DNA from: an uncultured Clostridia bacterium
Lineage (GTDB): Bacteria; Bacillota; Clostridia; Christensenellales; Aristaeellaceae
DNA length: 12,980 bases
Direction: 5' to 3'
Assembly (NCBI GenBank): GCA_934647145.1
Contig: CAKUFB010000049.1
Span: 1-12,980 of the forward strand
The translations under genes were made by a program, and so were the position numbers. Of this stretch, positions 4,130 through 10,589 are shown in pieces. Each line of letters starts with the position of its first letter. Position 1 is the stretch's first letter. A model generated the notes under the pieces. It was not told the DNA's origin and ran no database searches. It saw only the letters and a list, made by a program, of their open reading frames with translations.

Positions 4130-4972
4130 ATGCAGTTAATCGACGGAAAGGCCATCGCCGGAGAGGTCAGGGCGCAGTGCGCGCGGGAAAGCGCGGCGCT
4201 TCAGGAAAAGGGGATTTTCCCCTCGCTGACGGTGATACTGGTGGGTGAGGATCCCGCCTCTCAGGTATACGTGCGCAACAAGGAGCGCGCCTGCAGGGCC
4301 TGCGGCATCCGTTCGCGGGTGATTCGTCTGCCGAAGGACGCGCCGCAGCAGGCGCTGATGGACGCGATTGCCTCGGTGAACGCGGACGAGTCGGTACACG
4401 GCCTGCTGGTGCAGCTGCCCCTGCCCGCGCATCTGGACGAGCAGGCGGCGCTTCTCGCGATCGACCCGCGAAAGGACGTGGACGGCTTTCACCCGATGAA
4501 CGCCGGGCTGCTGCTCGAGGGACAGCACGCGCTCACTCCCTGCACGCCCACCGGCTGCATCGAGCTGCTGCGCCGCGCAAACGTGCCCATGGACGGCGCG
4601 CGCGCGGTGGTACTGGGGCGCAGCAACATCGTGGGCAAGCCCATGGCGCTCATGCTGCTGCGGGAAAACTGCACGGTGACCGTCTGCCACTCGCACACGA
4701 AAAACCTGGCCGAGATCACCCGCGAGGCGGACATACTGGTTCTGGCCATCGGAAAGGCGCGCTTTGTGACCGCGGACATGATCAAGCCGGGCGCGGCGGT
4801 GATCGACGTGGGCATCAACCGGCTGCCAGACGGCGCGCTGTGCGGGGACGCGGACGAGTCGGTGGCCGAGGTTGCCGGGTACCTGACCCCGGTGCCGGGC
4901 GGCGTGGGCCCGATGACGGTGGCCTGCCTGATGAAGAACACGATTGAGGCGGCGAAGCGCTATGGCCGGTGA
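4130..4972 (+). CDS. folD: Bifunctional methylenetetrahydrofolate dehydrogenase/cyclohydrolase FolD
   Basis: This 280-aa cytosolic enzyme interconverts 5,10-methylene-THF, 5,10-methenyl-THF and 10-formyl-THF using NADP. Family landmarks occur in order. Active-site Y47 and K51 lie in S-Q-V-Y-V-R-N-K. G-L-L-V-Q-L-P-L-P includes Q95. D-V-D-G-F-H-P (116-122) and P-C-T-P-T-G (137-142) follow. The Rossmann nucleotide loop is V-L-G-R-S-N-I-V-G-K-P (161-171). V-C-H-S-H-T (185-190), V-I-D-V-G-I-N-R (224-231) and the signature P-V-P-G-G-V-G-P-M-T (254-263) complete the set. The length is typical. The ATG at 4130 is chosen for its AAGGAGGAC site. The open frame extends to 3938, but that part is repeat-derived intergenic sequence. 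Its last 11 bases overlap xseA. Confidence 0.97.
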   Translation: MQLIDGKAIAGEVRAQCARESAALQEKGIFPSLTVILVGEDPASQVYVRNKERACRACGIRSRVIRLPKDAPQQALMDAIASVNADESVHGLLVQLPLPAHLDEQAALLAIDPRKDVDGFHPMNAGLLLEGQHALTPCTPTGCIELLRRANVPMDGARAVVLGRSNIVGKPMALMLLRENCTVTVCHSHTKNLAEITREADILVLAIGKARFVTADMIKPGAAVIDVGINRLPDGALCGDADESVAEVAGYLTPVPGGVGPMTVACLMKNTIEAAKRYGR

Positions 4973-6164
4973 ATGGGTGCTGAGCGTCAGCCAGCTCAAC
5001 GACTACGTGCGGCTGAAGCTGTCCGGCGACCCCATGCTGCGCGCGGTGCGGGTGCAGGGCGAGGTTTCTGGGCTCAAGCGCGCGGTGAGCGGCCACACCT
5101 ACTTCACCCTCAAGGACGAGGGCGCGCGGGTGCAGTGCGTGCTGTTCCGGCAGCACGCGGGCGGCAGCGGCCTGCGCCTTGCCGACGGCATGAGCGTGAT
5201 CGTGACCGCGACGGCCTCCCTGTACGTGGCGGGCGGCAGCTATCAGCTCTACGTCGAGTCGATCGAGGCGCAGGGAACAGGCGACCTGTACCAGCGCTTT
5301 GAAAAGCTCAAGCAGAAGCTGGCCGCGGAGGGGCTGTTCGACCCGTCTCTCAAGCGCCCCCTGCCGCTCATGCCCCGGACGATCGGTGTGGTCACCTCGC
5401 GAACGGGCGCGGTGCTGCGCGACATCGTGCGCGTGTCCCGGCGGCGCAATCCGCATGTGAACATTCTGCTCGCGCCGTCCGGCGTGCAGGGCGCGGAGGC
5501 GGCGTCTCAGATCGTTTCCGCGCTGGAGCTGTTGAACCGCGAGGGCTCCTGCGACGTCATATTATGTGGACGGGGGGGCGGCTCGATCGAGGAGCTGTGG
5601 CCGTTCAACGAGGAAATCGTCGCGCGGGCGATTCGCCGCTCGAGGATTCCGGTCGTGTCCTGCGTGGGGCACGAGACCGACTTCACCATCGCCGACTTTG
5701 CCGCCGATCTGCGCGCGCCCACCCCTTCGGCGGCGGCCGAGCTGGCCGTGCCCGAAATCGCGGGGCTGGTCAGCGAGATCAGCTCGCTGGCGATTCGCGC
5801 GGGCGGGGCGATGGACAGTCTCCTGCGCCTTCGCCGCGCGCAGCTGGACAGGTTAAGCGCGCCGCTCTCCCCCCGGAGCCTGAAGGCCGCGCTGACCGGG
5901 CCCAAGGCCGCCGCGCTGGAGGCGCTGAGCGTTCGCCTGGACGCAGCCAAAACCCGGGCGCTCGAAAAGAAGCGGCACGAGCTGACCCTGCTTGAACGCA
6001 CGCTGGCCACGCTGAATCCGAACGCCGTGCTCTCGCGCGGGTACGCGGTCGTGGAGCAGGGCGGAAGAGCGCAGAGCGACATTCTCCCGCTTCACGGCGC
6101 GATCACCGTGCGCATGCGCGACGGCAGCCGCGAGGCGCTCCTGACCGACAAGGAGGAACCATGA
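4962..6164 (+). CDS. xseA: Exodeoxyribonuclease VII large subunit
   Basis: This 400-aa catalytic subunit of exonuclease VII degrades single-stranded DNA from both ends and acts in repair and recombination. The N-terminal OB-fold (about 5-100) contains V-Q-G-E-V-S-G and G-H-T-Y-F-T-L-K-D. The catalytic core (about 105-330) carries the family motifs R-G-G-G-S (204-208), G-H-E-T-D-F-T (236-242) and R-A-P-T-P-S-A-A-A-E (251-260). The C-terminal helical region ends in S-R-G-Y-A-V-V before a small strand domain. The start at 4962 overlaps folD by 11 bp, has only a weak G-rich site, and probably relies on coupling. An in-frame TTG at 4944 is the alternative. It overlaps xseB by 4 bp (ATGA). Confidence 0.96.
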   Translation: MAGEWVLSVSQLNDYVRLKLSGDPMLRAVRVQGEVSGLKRAVSGHTYFTLKDEGARVQCVLFRQHAGGSGLRLADGMSVIVTATASLYVAGGSYQLYVESIEAQGTGDLYQRFEKLKQKLAAEGLFDPSLKRPLPLMPRTIGVVTSRTGAVLRDIVRVSRRRNPHVNILLAPSGVQGAEAASQIVSALELLNREGSCDVILCGRGGGSIEELWPFNEEIVARAIRRSRIPVVSCVGHETDFTIADFAADLRAPTPSAAAELAVPEIAGLVSEISSLAIRAGGAMDSLLRLRRAQLDRLSAPLSPRSLKAALTGPKAAALEALSVRLDAAKTRALEKKRHELTLLERTLATLNPNAVLSRGYAVVEQGGRAQSDILPLHGAITVRMRDGSREALLTDKEEP

Positions 6165-6379
6165 AAAAGAGTTTTGAAACCGGCATGAGCGAGCTGACCG
6201 CGCTGGTGGAGGCGCTGGAGGGCGGGCAGCTGAGCCTGGACGAGTCCTTCAAGACCTACGAGCGCGCGCTCAAGCTGTCCAGGGCGCTCAGCCAGCAGCT
6301 CAGCGAGGGCGAGGCGCGCATCGAGGCGCTCAAGGCCGACCTGACGCGCGAGGACATTTCCGGGGAGGTGCAGGCATGA
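6161..6379 (+). CDS. xseB: Exodeoxyribonuclease VII small subunit
   Basis: This 72-aa protein is of normal XseB size and consists mainly of two long helices. It carries the family pattern F-E-x-x-M-S-E-L-x-x-L-V-E-x-L-E-x-G-x-L-S-L-D-E-S with a following Y-E-R-A-L-K-L. XseB binds along XseA as an oligomeric lever needed for exonuclease activity. The start has an AAGGAGG site seven bases upstream. ATGA overlaps join it to xseA before and ispA after, which suggests strict co-expression. Confidence 0.95.
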   Translation: MKKSFETGMSELTALVEALEGGQLSLDESFKTYERALKLSRALSQQLSEGEARIEALKADLTREDISGEVQA

Positions 6380-7284
6380 CGCTCAGGGATTACGCCGCGC
6401 TGGTGGAGGAGGCGCTGCTGCGCTTTCTGCCCGAGGGCGTGAAGGGCGTGCCTGCGTTCGGCGAGACGCCCGCGCTGCAGGCCGAGTCGATGCGCTACAG
6501 TCTGCTTTCGGGCGGCAAGCGGCTGCGTCCCGGCCTGCTGCTGGCCACCGTGGACATGCTGGGCGGCGACCGCGAGGAGGCGATGCCCGTGGCCTGCGCG
6601 CTCGAGATGATCCACACCTATTCGCTGATACACGACGACCTGCCCGCGATGGACGACGACACCCTGCGCCGCGGCAGGCCGACCAGTCATGTGGTCTTCG
6701 GCGAGGGTCAGGCGATCTTGGCCGGAGACGGGCTGCTCAACCGGGCCTATGAGGTCATGCTCGAAAACGCGCTGGCTCACCCCGGGCACGCGATGCGGCA
6801 CGTTCAGGCGATGAACGACGTCGCGAAAATGGCCGGCAGTGCGGGCATGATCGCGGGGCAGTGCCTGGATCTGTACTGCGAGCGGGAGAAGGTGCGGGAT
6901 GAAGCGATGCTTCAGTACATCCACCTGTGCAAGACCTCCTGCCTGCTGATCGCGCCGCTGCGCGCGGGGGCGGCGCTGTGCGGCTATGCCCCGGACAGCG
7001 CGGAGACGGTCGCCCTGACCGGCTACGGCGTGAAGCTGGGGCTGCTGTTTCAGGCGGTGGACGACCTGCTCGACGTGCTCAGCGACGAGAAAACGCTGGG
7101 CAAGTCCGTCGGCAAGGACGCGCGCGAGGGCAAGCTGACCTACGTCGCGCTCTACGGCCTGACCGGCGCGCGAGAAAGGGCCGCAAGGCTGGCCGCCGAG
7201 GCACAGTCCGCACTCGCCCCCTTCGGCGATCAGGCCGCCTTCCTGCGCACCCTCGCCGGCGATCTGCTGCAGCGAACGCACTAA
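6376..7284 (+). CDS. ispA: Polyprenyl synthetase, farnesyl diphosphate synthase type
   Basis: This 302-aa trans-prenyltransferase condenses IPP with DMAPP/GPP to make FPP. The first Asp-rich motif is D-D-L-P-A-M-D-D-D (87-95). Its two-residue insertion, with Y82 upstream, is typical of bacterial FPP synthases. G-G-K-R-L-R-P (46-52) binds substrate. The second Asp-rich motif is D-D-L-L-D (229-233), followed by G-K-D-A-R-E-G-K-L-T-Y (246-256). The usual K-T-G/A before it is K-T-S (186-188), a mild variation. GGGGAGGTG precedes the ATG. It sits in the normal xseB-ispA-dxs order, although a repeat region and a PAP2-like gene separate it from dxs. A GGPP or longer product cannot be excluded from sequence alone. 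Confidence 0.94.
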   Translation: MTLRDYAALVEEALLRFLPEGVKGVPAFGETPALQAESMRYSLLSGGKRLRPGLLLATVDMLGGDREEAMPVACALEMIHTYSLIHDDLPAMDDDTLRRGRPTSHVVFGEGQAILAGDGLLNRAYEVMLENALAHPGHAMRHVQAMNDVAKMAGSAGMIAGQCLDLYCEREKVRDEAMLQYIHLCKTSCLLIAPLRAGAALCGYAPDSAETVALTGYGVKLGLLFQAVDDLLDVLSDEKTLGKSVGKDAREGKLTYVALYGLTGARERAARLAAEAQSALAPFGDQAAFLRTLAGDLLQRTH

Positions 7285-7291
7285 GGACACG

Positions 7292-7329
7292 CTGGGAAGG
7301 CCGCCTTTTTGAAAAAGGCGCCTCCCCAG
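7292..7329 (+). repeat. Bulged-C hairpin, copy 2 (after ispA)
   Basis: The outer stem CTGGGAAGG (7292-7300) pairs with CCTCCCCAG (7321-7329) at 8 of 9 positions. C7301 is bulged. The inner stem CGCCTTTTT (7302-7310) pairs with AAAAAGGCG (7312-7320); in practice the top pairs open to form a loop. It starts 8 bp after the ispA stop. A conserved CCCRGAAA-like flank (7336-7344) follows, as in the other copies. Confidence 0.75.
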
Positions 7330-7346
7330 ACCCATCCCGGAAAACA

Positions 7347-7361
7347 CCAGGCTGAGCCTGG
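7347..7361 (+). repeat. TGA-loop mini hairpin, copy 2
   Basis: CCAGGC and GCCTGG form a 6-bp stem with loop TGA. The central 11 bases match 3919-3929, but the closing pair is inverted relative to copy 1, preserving the stem. Confidence 0.55.
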
Positions 7362-7394
7362 ACGCACTCGCTGCCGGTCGGCAGGGCCGACTGC

Positions 7395-7460
7395 CACCTG
7401 CTGCCGCCGGATAGAACACGAATCTGTCGGCCATAGATTAGAGCCTCCAGATTCTTCGTG
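7395..7460 (+). repeat. 66-bp direct repeat, unit A, with conserved-loop hairpin
   Basis: This unit is 66 bp and matches unit B (7538-7603) at 62 positions. It holds GAATCTGTCGGC (7420-7431), loop CATAGATTAGA (7432-7442) and GCCTCCAGATTC (7443-7454), pairing at 10 of 12 positions. The ends CACGAA and TTCGTG add an alternative outer pairing. The arms differ from those at 3961-3995 but the 12/11/12 geometry is the same. Confidence 0.8.
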
Positions 7461-7537
7461 TTGGGCAGTACACGGAGTTACTGGCTGCCGACCGGCTGGG
7501 GCGACGACCGTTGGCCGCCCCGGGCAGTGCCCGGTTC

Positions 7538-7603
7538 CACTTGCTGCCGCCGGATAGAACGCGAATCTGTCGGCCATAAATCAGAGCCTCCAGATTCTTC
7601 GTG
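7538..7603 (+). repeat. 66-bp direct repeat, unit B
   Basis: This is the second 66-bp unit. It has four substitutions relative to unit A, two of them in the loop (CATAAATCAGA, 7575-7585) and none in the 12-nt arms (7563-7574, 7586-7597). The 77 bp between units (7461-7537) are GC-rich with further small inverted repeats such as CCGGGC/GCCCGG near 7520-7533. Confidence 0.8.
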
Positions 7604-7621
7604 GTCAAAAGAGTACGTGAG

Positions 7622-7638
7622 ACTGCCCCGCAAGGGCA
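7622..7638 (+). repeat. Closing module ACTGCCCC-CAAGGGC, copy 2
   Basis: TGCCC (7624-7628) and GGGCA (7634-7638) pair around CGCAA. The module matches 4074-4089 apart from one loop base and again lies about 50 bp upstream of the next start codon. The remaining bases up to 7684 hold only a short GAGTC/GACTC inverted repeat and the yuiD-like ribosome binding site. Confidence 0.55.
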
Positions 7639-7684
7639 ATGAACTGGATGGAGTCGAGGGACTCATTATAGGAAGTGAACGGAA

Positions 7685-8134
7685 ATGCACGCGCTGATCG
7701 AGATTTTTCACAACCGCACGCTGCTTCTGTGCGTCATCGCCTGGTTCGCGGCGCAGCTGATCAAGCTGGCGGTGGCGCTGTGTAAGGAAAAGAGGCTGGA
7801 CGTGGGGCGGCTGGTGTTCGGCCTGGGCGGCATGCCCAGCTCGCACTCGGCGGTCGTGTGCTGCCTGGCGACCACGCTCGGCATGCGTGAGGGCTTCGCC
7901 ACGCCGCTGTTCGCGCTCGCCTGCATGCTGGCGTTCATCGTGATGGTGGACGCGGCGGGCGTGCGGCTTGAAACCGGCCGGCAGGCCGCGCTGCTCAACC
8001 AGATCGTGGGCGAGCTGATCGAGAACGGCCGGCTGCGCGACCAGAAGGCGCTCAAGGAGCTGATCGGCCACACGCCGGTGCAGGTGATCGCCGGGGCGCT
8101 TTTGGGCGTACTGGTCGCCGTGATCGCCGGCTGA
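7685..8134 (+). CDS. Divergent PAP2 family protein (DUF212, YuiD-like)
   Basis: This 149-aa small membrane protein has about three to four hydrophobic segments (12-33, 41-65, 72-92, 131-148). It carries the family signature G-G-M-P-S-S-H-S-A (48-56), D-A-A-G-V-R (89-94), and G-H-T-P-V-Q-V-I-A-G-A-L-L-G (128-141). These resemble the SGH and H-x-x-x-D phosphatase motifs of PAP2 enzymes. The family is related to PAP2/vanadium haloperoxidases, but its reaction is not established. Its position between ispA and dxs suggests a lipid-phosphate or prenyl-diphosphate substrate; that is inference. AGGAAGTGA (7670-7678) is the ribosome binding site. dxs starts 34 bp after its stop, so the two are probably co-transcribed. 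Confidence 0.9.
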   Translation: MHALIEIFHNRTLLLCVIAWFAAQLIKLAVALCKEKRLDVGRLVFGLGGMPSSHSAVVCCLATTLGMREGFATPLFALACMLAFIVMVDAAGVRLETGRQAALLNQIVGELIENGRLRDQKALKELIGHTPVQVIAGALLGVLVAVIAG

Positions 8135-8168
8135 GCGGGCGCAGACTTGGAAAGGGTATCGTGGAAAA

Positions 8169-10022
8169 ATGCTGGAAAAAATCGACTCTCCGGAGGCGCT
8201 GAAGCGGCTTTCGGTGCAGGAACTGAACGATCTGGCCGGGGAGATCCGCCGCAGGCTGATCGACACCGTGCTCAGGCAGGGCGGGCATCTGGCCTCGAAC
8301 CTGGGCGTGGTGGAGCTGACGCTGGCGATACACTATGTGTTCGACCTGCCCCAGGACAAGCTGGTGTTCGACGTGGGGCATCAAAGCTACGTACACAAGC
8401 TGCTGACCGGCCGTCAGGCGGGCTTTGAGCGCCTGCGCGAGAGGGGCGGCGTGAGCGGCTTTCCGCGCCCCAGCGAGAGCGAATACGACGCGTTTGTGGC
8501 CGGGCACGCCTCCAACGCGCTGTCGGCGGCGCTGGGCATGGCGCGGGCGCGCGACCTGATGGGCGGGCACAATCACGTGCTGGCGCTCCTGGGCGACGGC
8601 GCGCTGACCGGCGGCATGTGCTACGAGGCGCTCAACGACGCCGGTCAGACGCACACCCGCCTGATCGTGATTCTGAACGACAACGAGATGTCCATCTCGA
8701 GGAACGTGGGCGCGCTGGCCAATCACCTGACGCGGATGCGGCAGAGCAACGTCTACTCCGGCTTGAAGCACGGGGTCAAGGCGGCGCTTTCACACCTTCC
8801 GCGCGGGGAAAAGGCCGAGCGGGCGGTACACAACGTGAAGTCGCGCCTCAAGTCGCTGCTGGTCGAGGATCGCTTCTTCGACGCGCTGGGCTGCGACTAT
8901 TACGGCCCGATCGACGGCCACAACATTGCCCGCCTGATCGCGCTGCTCTCCCGGGCGAAGGAGGCGGACGGCCCGGTTATACTGCACGTCGTGACCCAAA
9001 AGGGACGCGGCTACGAGCAGGCCGAAAAGCAGCCCGACCTTTACCACGGCGTATCGCCCCACTACTTCGTCGAAAAGCACGATGAAAAGGCGCTCTCGAA
9101 CGGCAAAATCGCCGCGGAGCACCTGTGTACGCTGGCCGAGCAGGATCTGCGCGTGGTGGCGCTGACGGCGGGCATGCCGCAGGGCACCGGGCTGTCGCTG
9201 TTTGCCGAGCGCTTCCCGGATCGCTTTTTCGACGTGGGCATCGCCGAGGAGCACATGGTCACGATGGCGGCGGGCATGGCCGCGGCAGGCCTGCTGCCCT
9301 ACGTGGGGGTGTACTCGACCTTTCTGCAGCGCGCCTTTGACCAGGTTCTGCACGACGTGGCCATCGAGCGCCTGCCGGTCAAGCTGCTCCTCGACCGCAG
9401 CGGGCTGGTGGGCGCGGACGGCGTGACGCACCAGGGACTGTACGACATTCCGCTGCTTCGTCAGGTTCCGGGCATGGTGATCGCCACCCCGCGCGACGTG
9501 CGCCAGCTGCACCGCATGATTGACCTGAGCCACGAGCTGGACGCGCCCATGGCCATCCGCTACGCCAAGGACGGCGCGGACATGGGCAGCGCGCTGGGCG
9601 TGTCCGAGCGGCTGCGCGTGGGCAGCTGGGAGGAAATGCTCGCGGGCGAGGACGCGGTGATCCTGGCCTGCGGGCGGATGGTGCAGTGCGCGCTCAACGC
9701 CACGATACAGCTCATGGCGCAGGGGATTTCCTGCGGCGTGATCGACGCGCGCTTCATCAAGCCCATGGACGAGGACATGCTGCGCCGGGCGGCCAGCGCG
9801 CATCGCCTGGTGGTCACGCTGGAGGACGGCGCGCTGGCGGGCGGCTTCGGCGCGGGCGTGCTGATGAAGCTGGCTCAGTGGGGTCTGAACGCGCAGGCGC
9901 TGTGCCTGGGCGTCCCCGACCGTTTCATCGAGCAGGGCACGGTCGAGGAGCAGCTGGCCGAATGCTCCCTGACGCCGGAGGGCGTCTGCCAGGCAATCTG
10001 CGCGCGCCTGGGAAGAACCTGA
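8169..10022 (+). CDS. dxs: 1-deoxy-D-xylulose-5-phosphate synthase
   Basis: This 617-aa protein is of normal Dxs length. It is the thiamine diphosphate enzyme that condenses pyruvate and glyceraldehyde-3-phosphate in the first step of the MEP isoprenoid pathway. G-H-L-A-S-N-L-G-V-V-E-L-T (39-51) and D-V-G-H-Q (68-72) line the active site. The ThDP motif runs from G-D-G (142-144) to N-D-N (170-172). The catalytic glutamate is E360 in G-I-A-E-E-H, and the D-R-S-G-L-V-G-A-D-G segment (409-418) is present. The ribosome binding site is modest (GGAAAGGG about 12 bases upstream). Together with IspA in the upstream unit it shows that the organism uses the MEP route. Bacillota often have tlyA next; here argR follows directly after 59 bp. 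Confidence 0.97.
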   Translation: MLEKIDSPEALKRLSVQELNDLAGEIRRRLIDTVLRQGGHLASNLGVVELTLAIHYVFDLPQDKLVFDVGHQSYVHKLLTGRQAGFERLRERGGVSGFPRPSESEYDAFVAGHASNALSAALGMARARDLMGGHNHVLALLGDGALTGGMCYEALNDAGQTHTRLIVILNDNEMSISRNVGALANHLTRMRQSNVYSGLKHGVKAALSHLPRGEKAERAVHNVKSRLKSLLVEDRFFDALGCDYYGPIDGHNIARLIALLSRAKEADGPVILHVVTQKGRGYEQAEKQPDLYHGVSPHYFVEKHDEKALSNGKIAAEHLCTLAEQDLRVVALTAGMPQGTGLSLFAERFPDRFFDVGIAEEHMVTMAAGMAAAGLLPYVGVYSTFLQRAFDQVLHDVAIERLPVKLLLDRSGLVGADGVTHQGLYDIPLLRQVPGMVIATPRDVRQLHRMIDLSHELDAPMAIRYAKDGADMGSALGVSERLRVGSWEEMLAGEDAVILACGRMVQCALNATIQLMAQGISCGVIDARFIKPMDEDMLRRAASAHRLVVTLEDGALAGGFGAGVLMKLAQWGLNAQALCLGVPDRFIEQGTVEEQLAECSLTPEGVCQAICARLGRT

Positions 10023-10081
10023 ATCGCATGACGCCGCACGCGGCATAGTATACAGACCATCAAGACAGGAGGAACCTCTTC

Positions 10082-10570
10082 ATGAGTACTGAAGACGCCC
10101 AGAAAATGCACCGCGTCTCCAAGGCGGATCGCCACAGCGCGATACTGCGCACCATCACGGAGCACAACATCGATACCCAGGAGCAGCTGGCCGCGCTGCT
10201 GCGCAAAACGGGCATGCTGGTCACGCAGGCCACCATCTCGCGCGACATCCGCGAGCTCGGCCTGTCCAAGGTCGCCTCGAGCGACGGCAGCAGCCACTAC
10301 GCCCCGCTGACCCGCACCGAGGTGGAAAAGAACGAGCGCCTGAGCCGCATCTTCGCCGAATCGGTGCTCTCGGTCGCCCAGGCCGACAACCTGGTCATCG
10401 TCAAGACGCTCTCGGGCAGCGGTTCGGCCGCCGCCGAGCTGATCGACAACCTGACCTGGCCCGAAATCGTGGGCACGCTGGCGGGCGACAACACCATCTT
10501 CGTGGCCGTGGAATCCCGCGAGAAGGTACACTCGGTCATCCAGCGCTTCCAGGAAATGATGCGCAAGTAA
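10082..10570 (+). CDS. argR: Arginine repressor ArgR/AhrC family
   Basis: The 162-aa protein has an N-terminal winged helix-turn-helix (about 14-80) with recognition segment T-Q-A-T-I-S-R-D-I-R-E-L-G-L (48-61). A C-terminal hexamerisation and arginine-binding domain follows (about 90-160). ArgR hexamers with bound arginine repress biosynthesis and activate catabolism operons. Two binding-domain motifs differ from the common form: P-G-N/S-A is S-G-S-G-S-A (111-116), and the arginine-contacting G-D-D is G-D-N (135-137). This may change ligand affinity or specificity. AGGAGGA (10067-10073) supports the start. recN follows after 19 bp, the usual order in Bacillota. A short GCCGC/GCGGC inverted repeat lies in the leader near 10033-10044. 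Confidence 0.93.
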   Translation: MSTEDAQKMHRVSKADRHSAILRTITEHNIDTQEQLAALLRKTGMLVTQATISRDIRELGLSKVASSDGSSHYAPLTRTEVEKNERLSRIFAESVLSVAQADNLVIVKTLSGSGSAAAELIDNLTWPEIVGTLAGDNTIFVAVESREKVHSVIQRFQEMMRK

Positions 10571-10589
10571 AACCACGGGAGGGAGCCGT

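Noticed and set aside
7640..7684. Promoter upstream of the yuiD-like gene (TTATAG near 7666)
   Set aside because: The hexamer lies too close to the ribosome binding site and lacks a convincing -35, so I did not annotate it.
10015..10031. ARG box-like site (CTGAATCGCAT) and a weak -10 (TAGTAT) before argR
   Set aside because: Only one half-site fits the ARG box pattern, and no reasonable -35 stands at the right distance; a chance match is likely.
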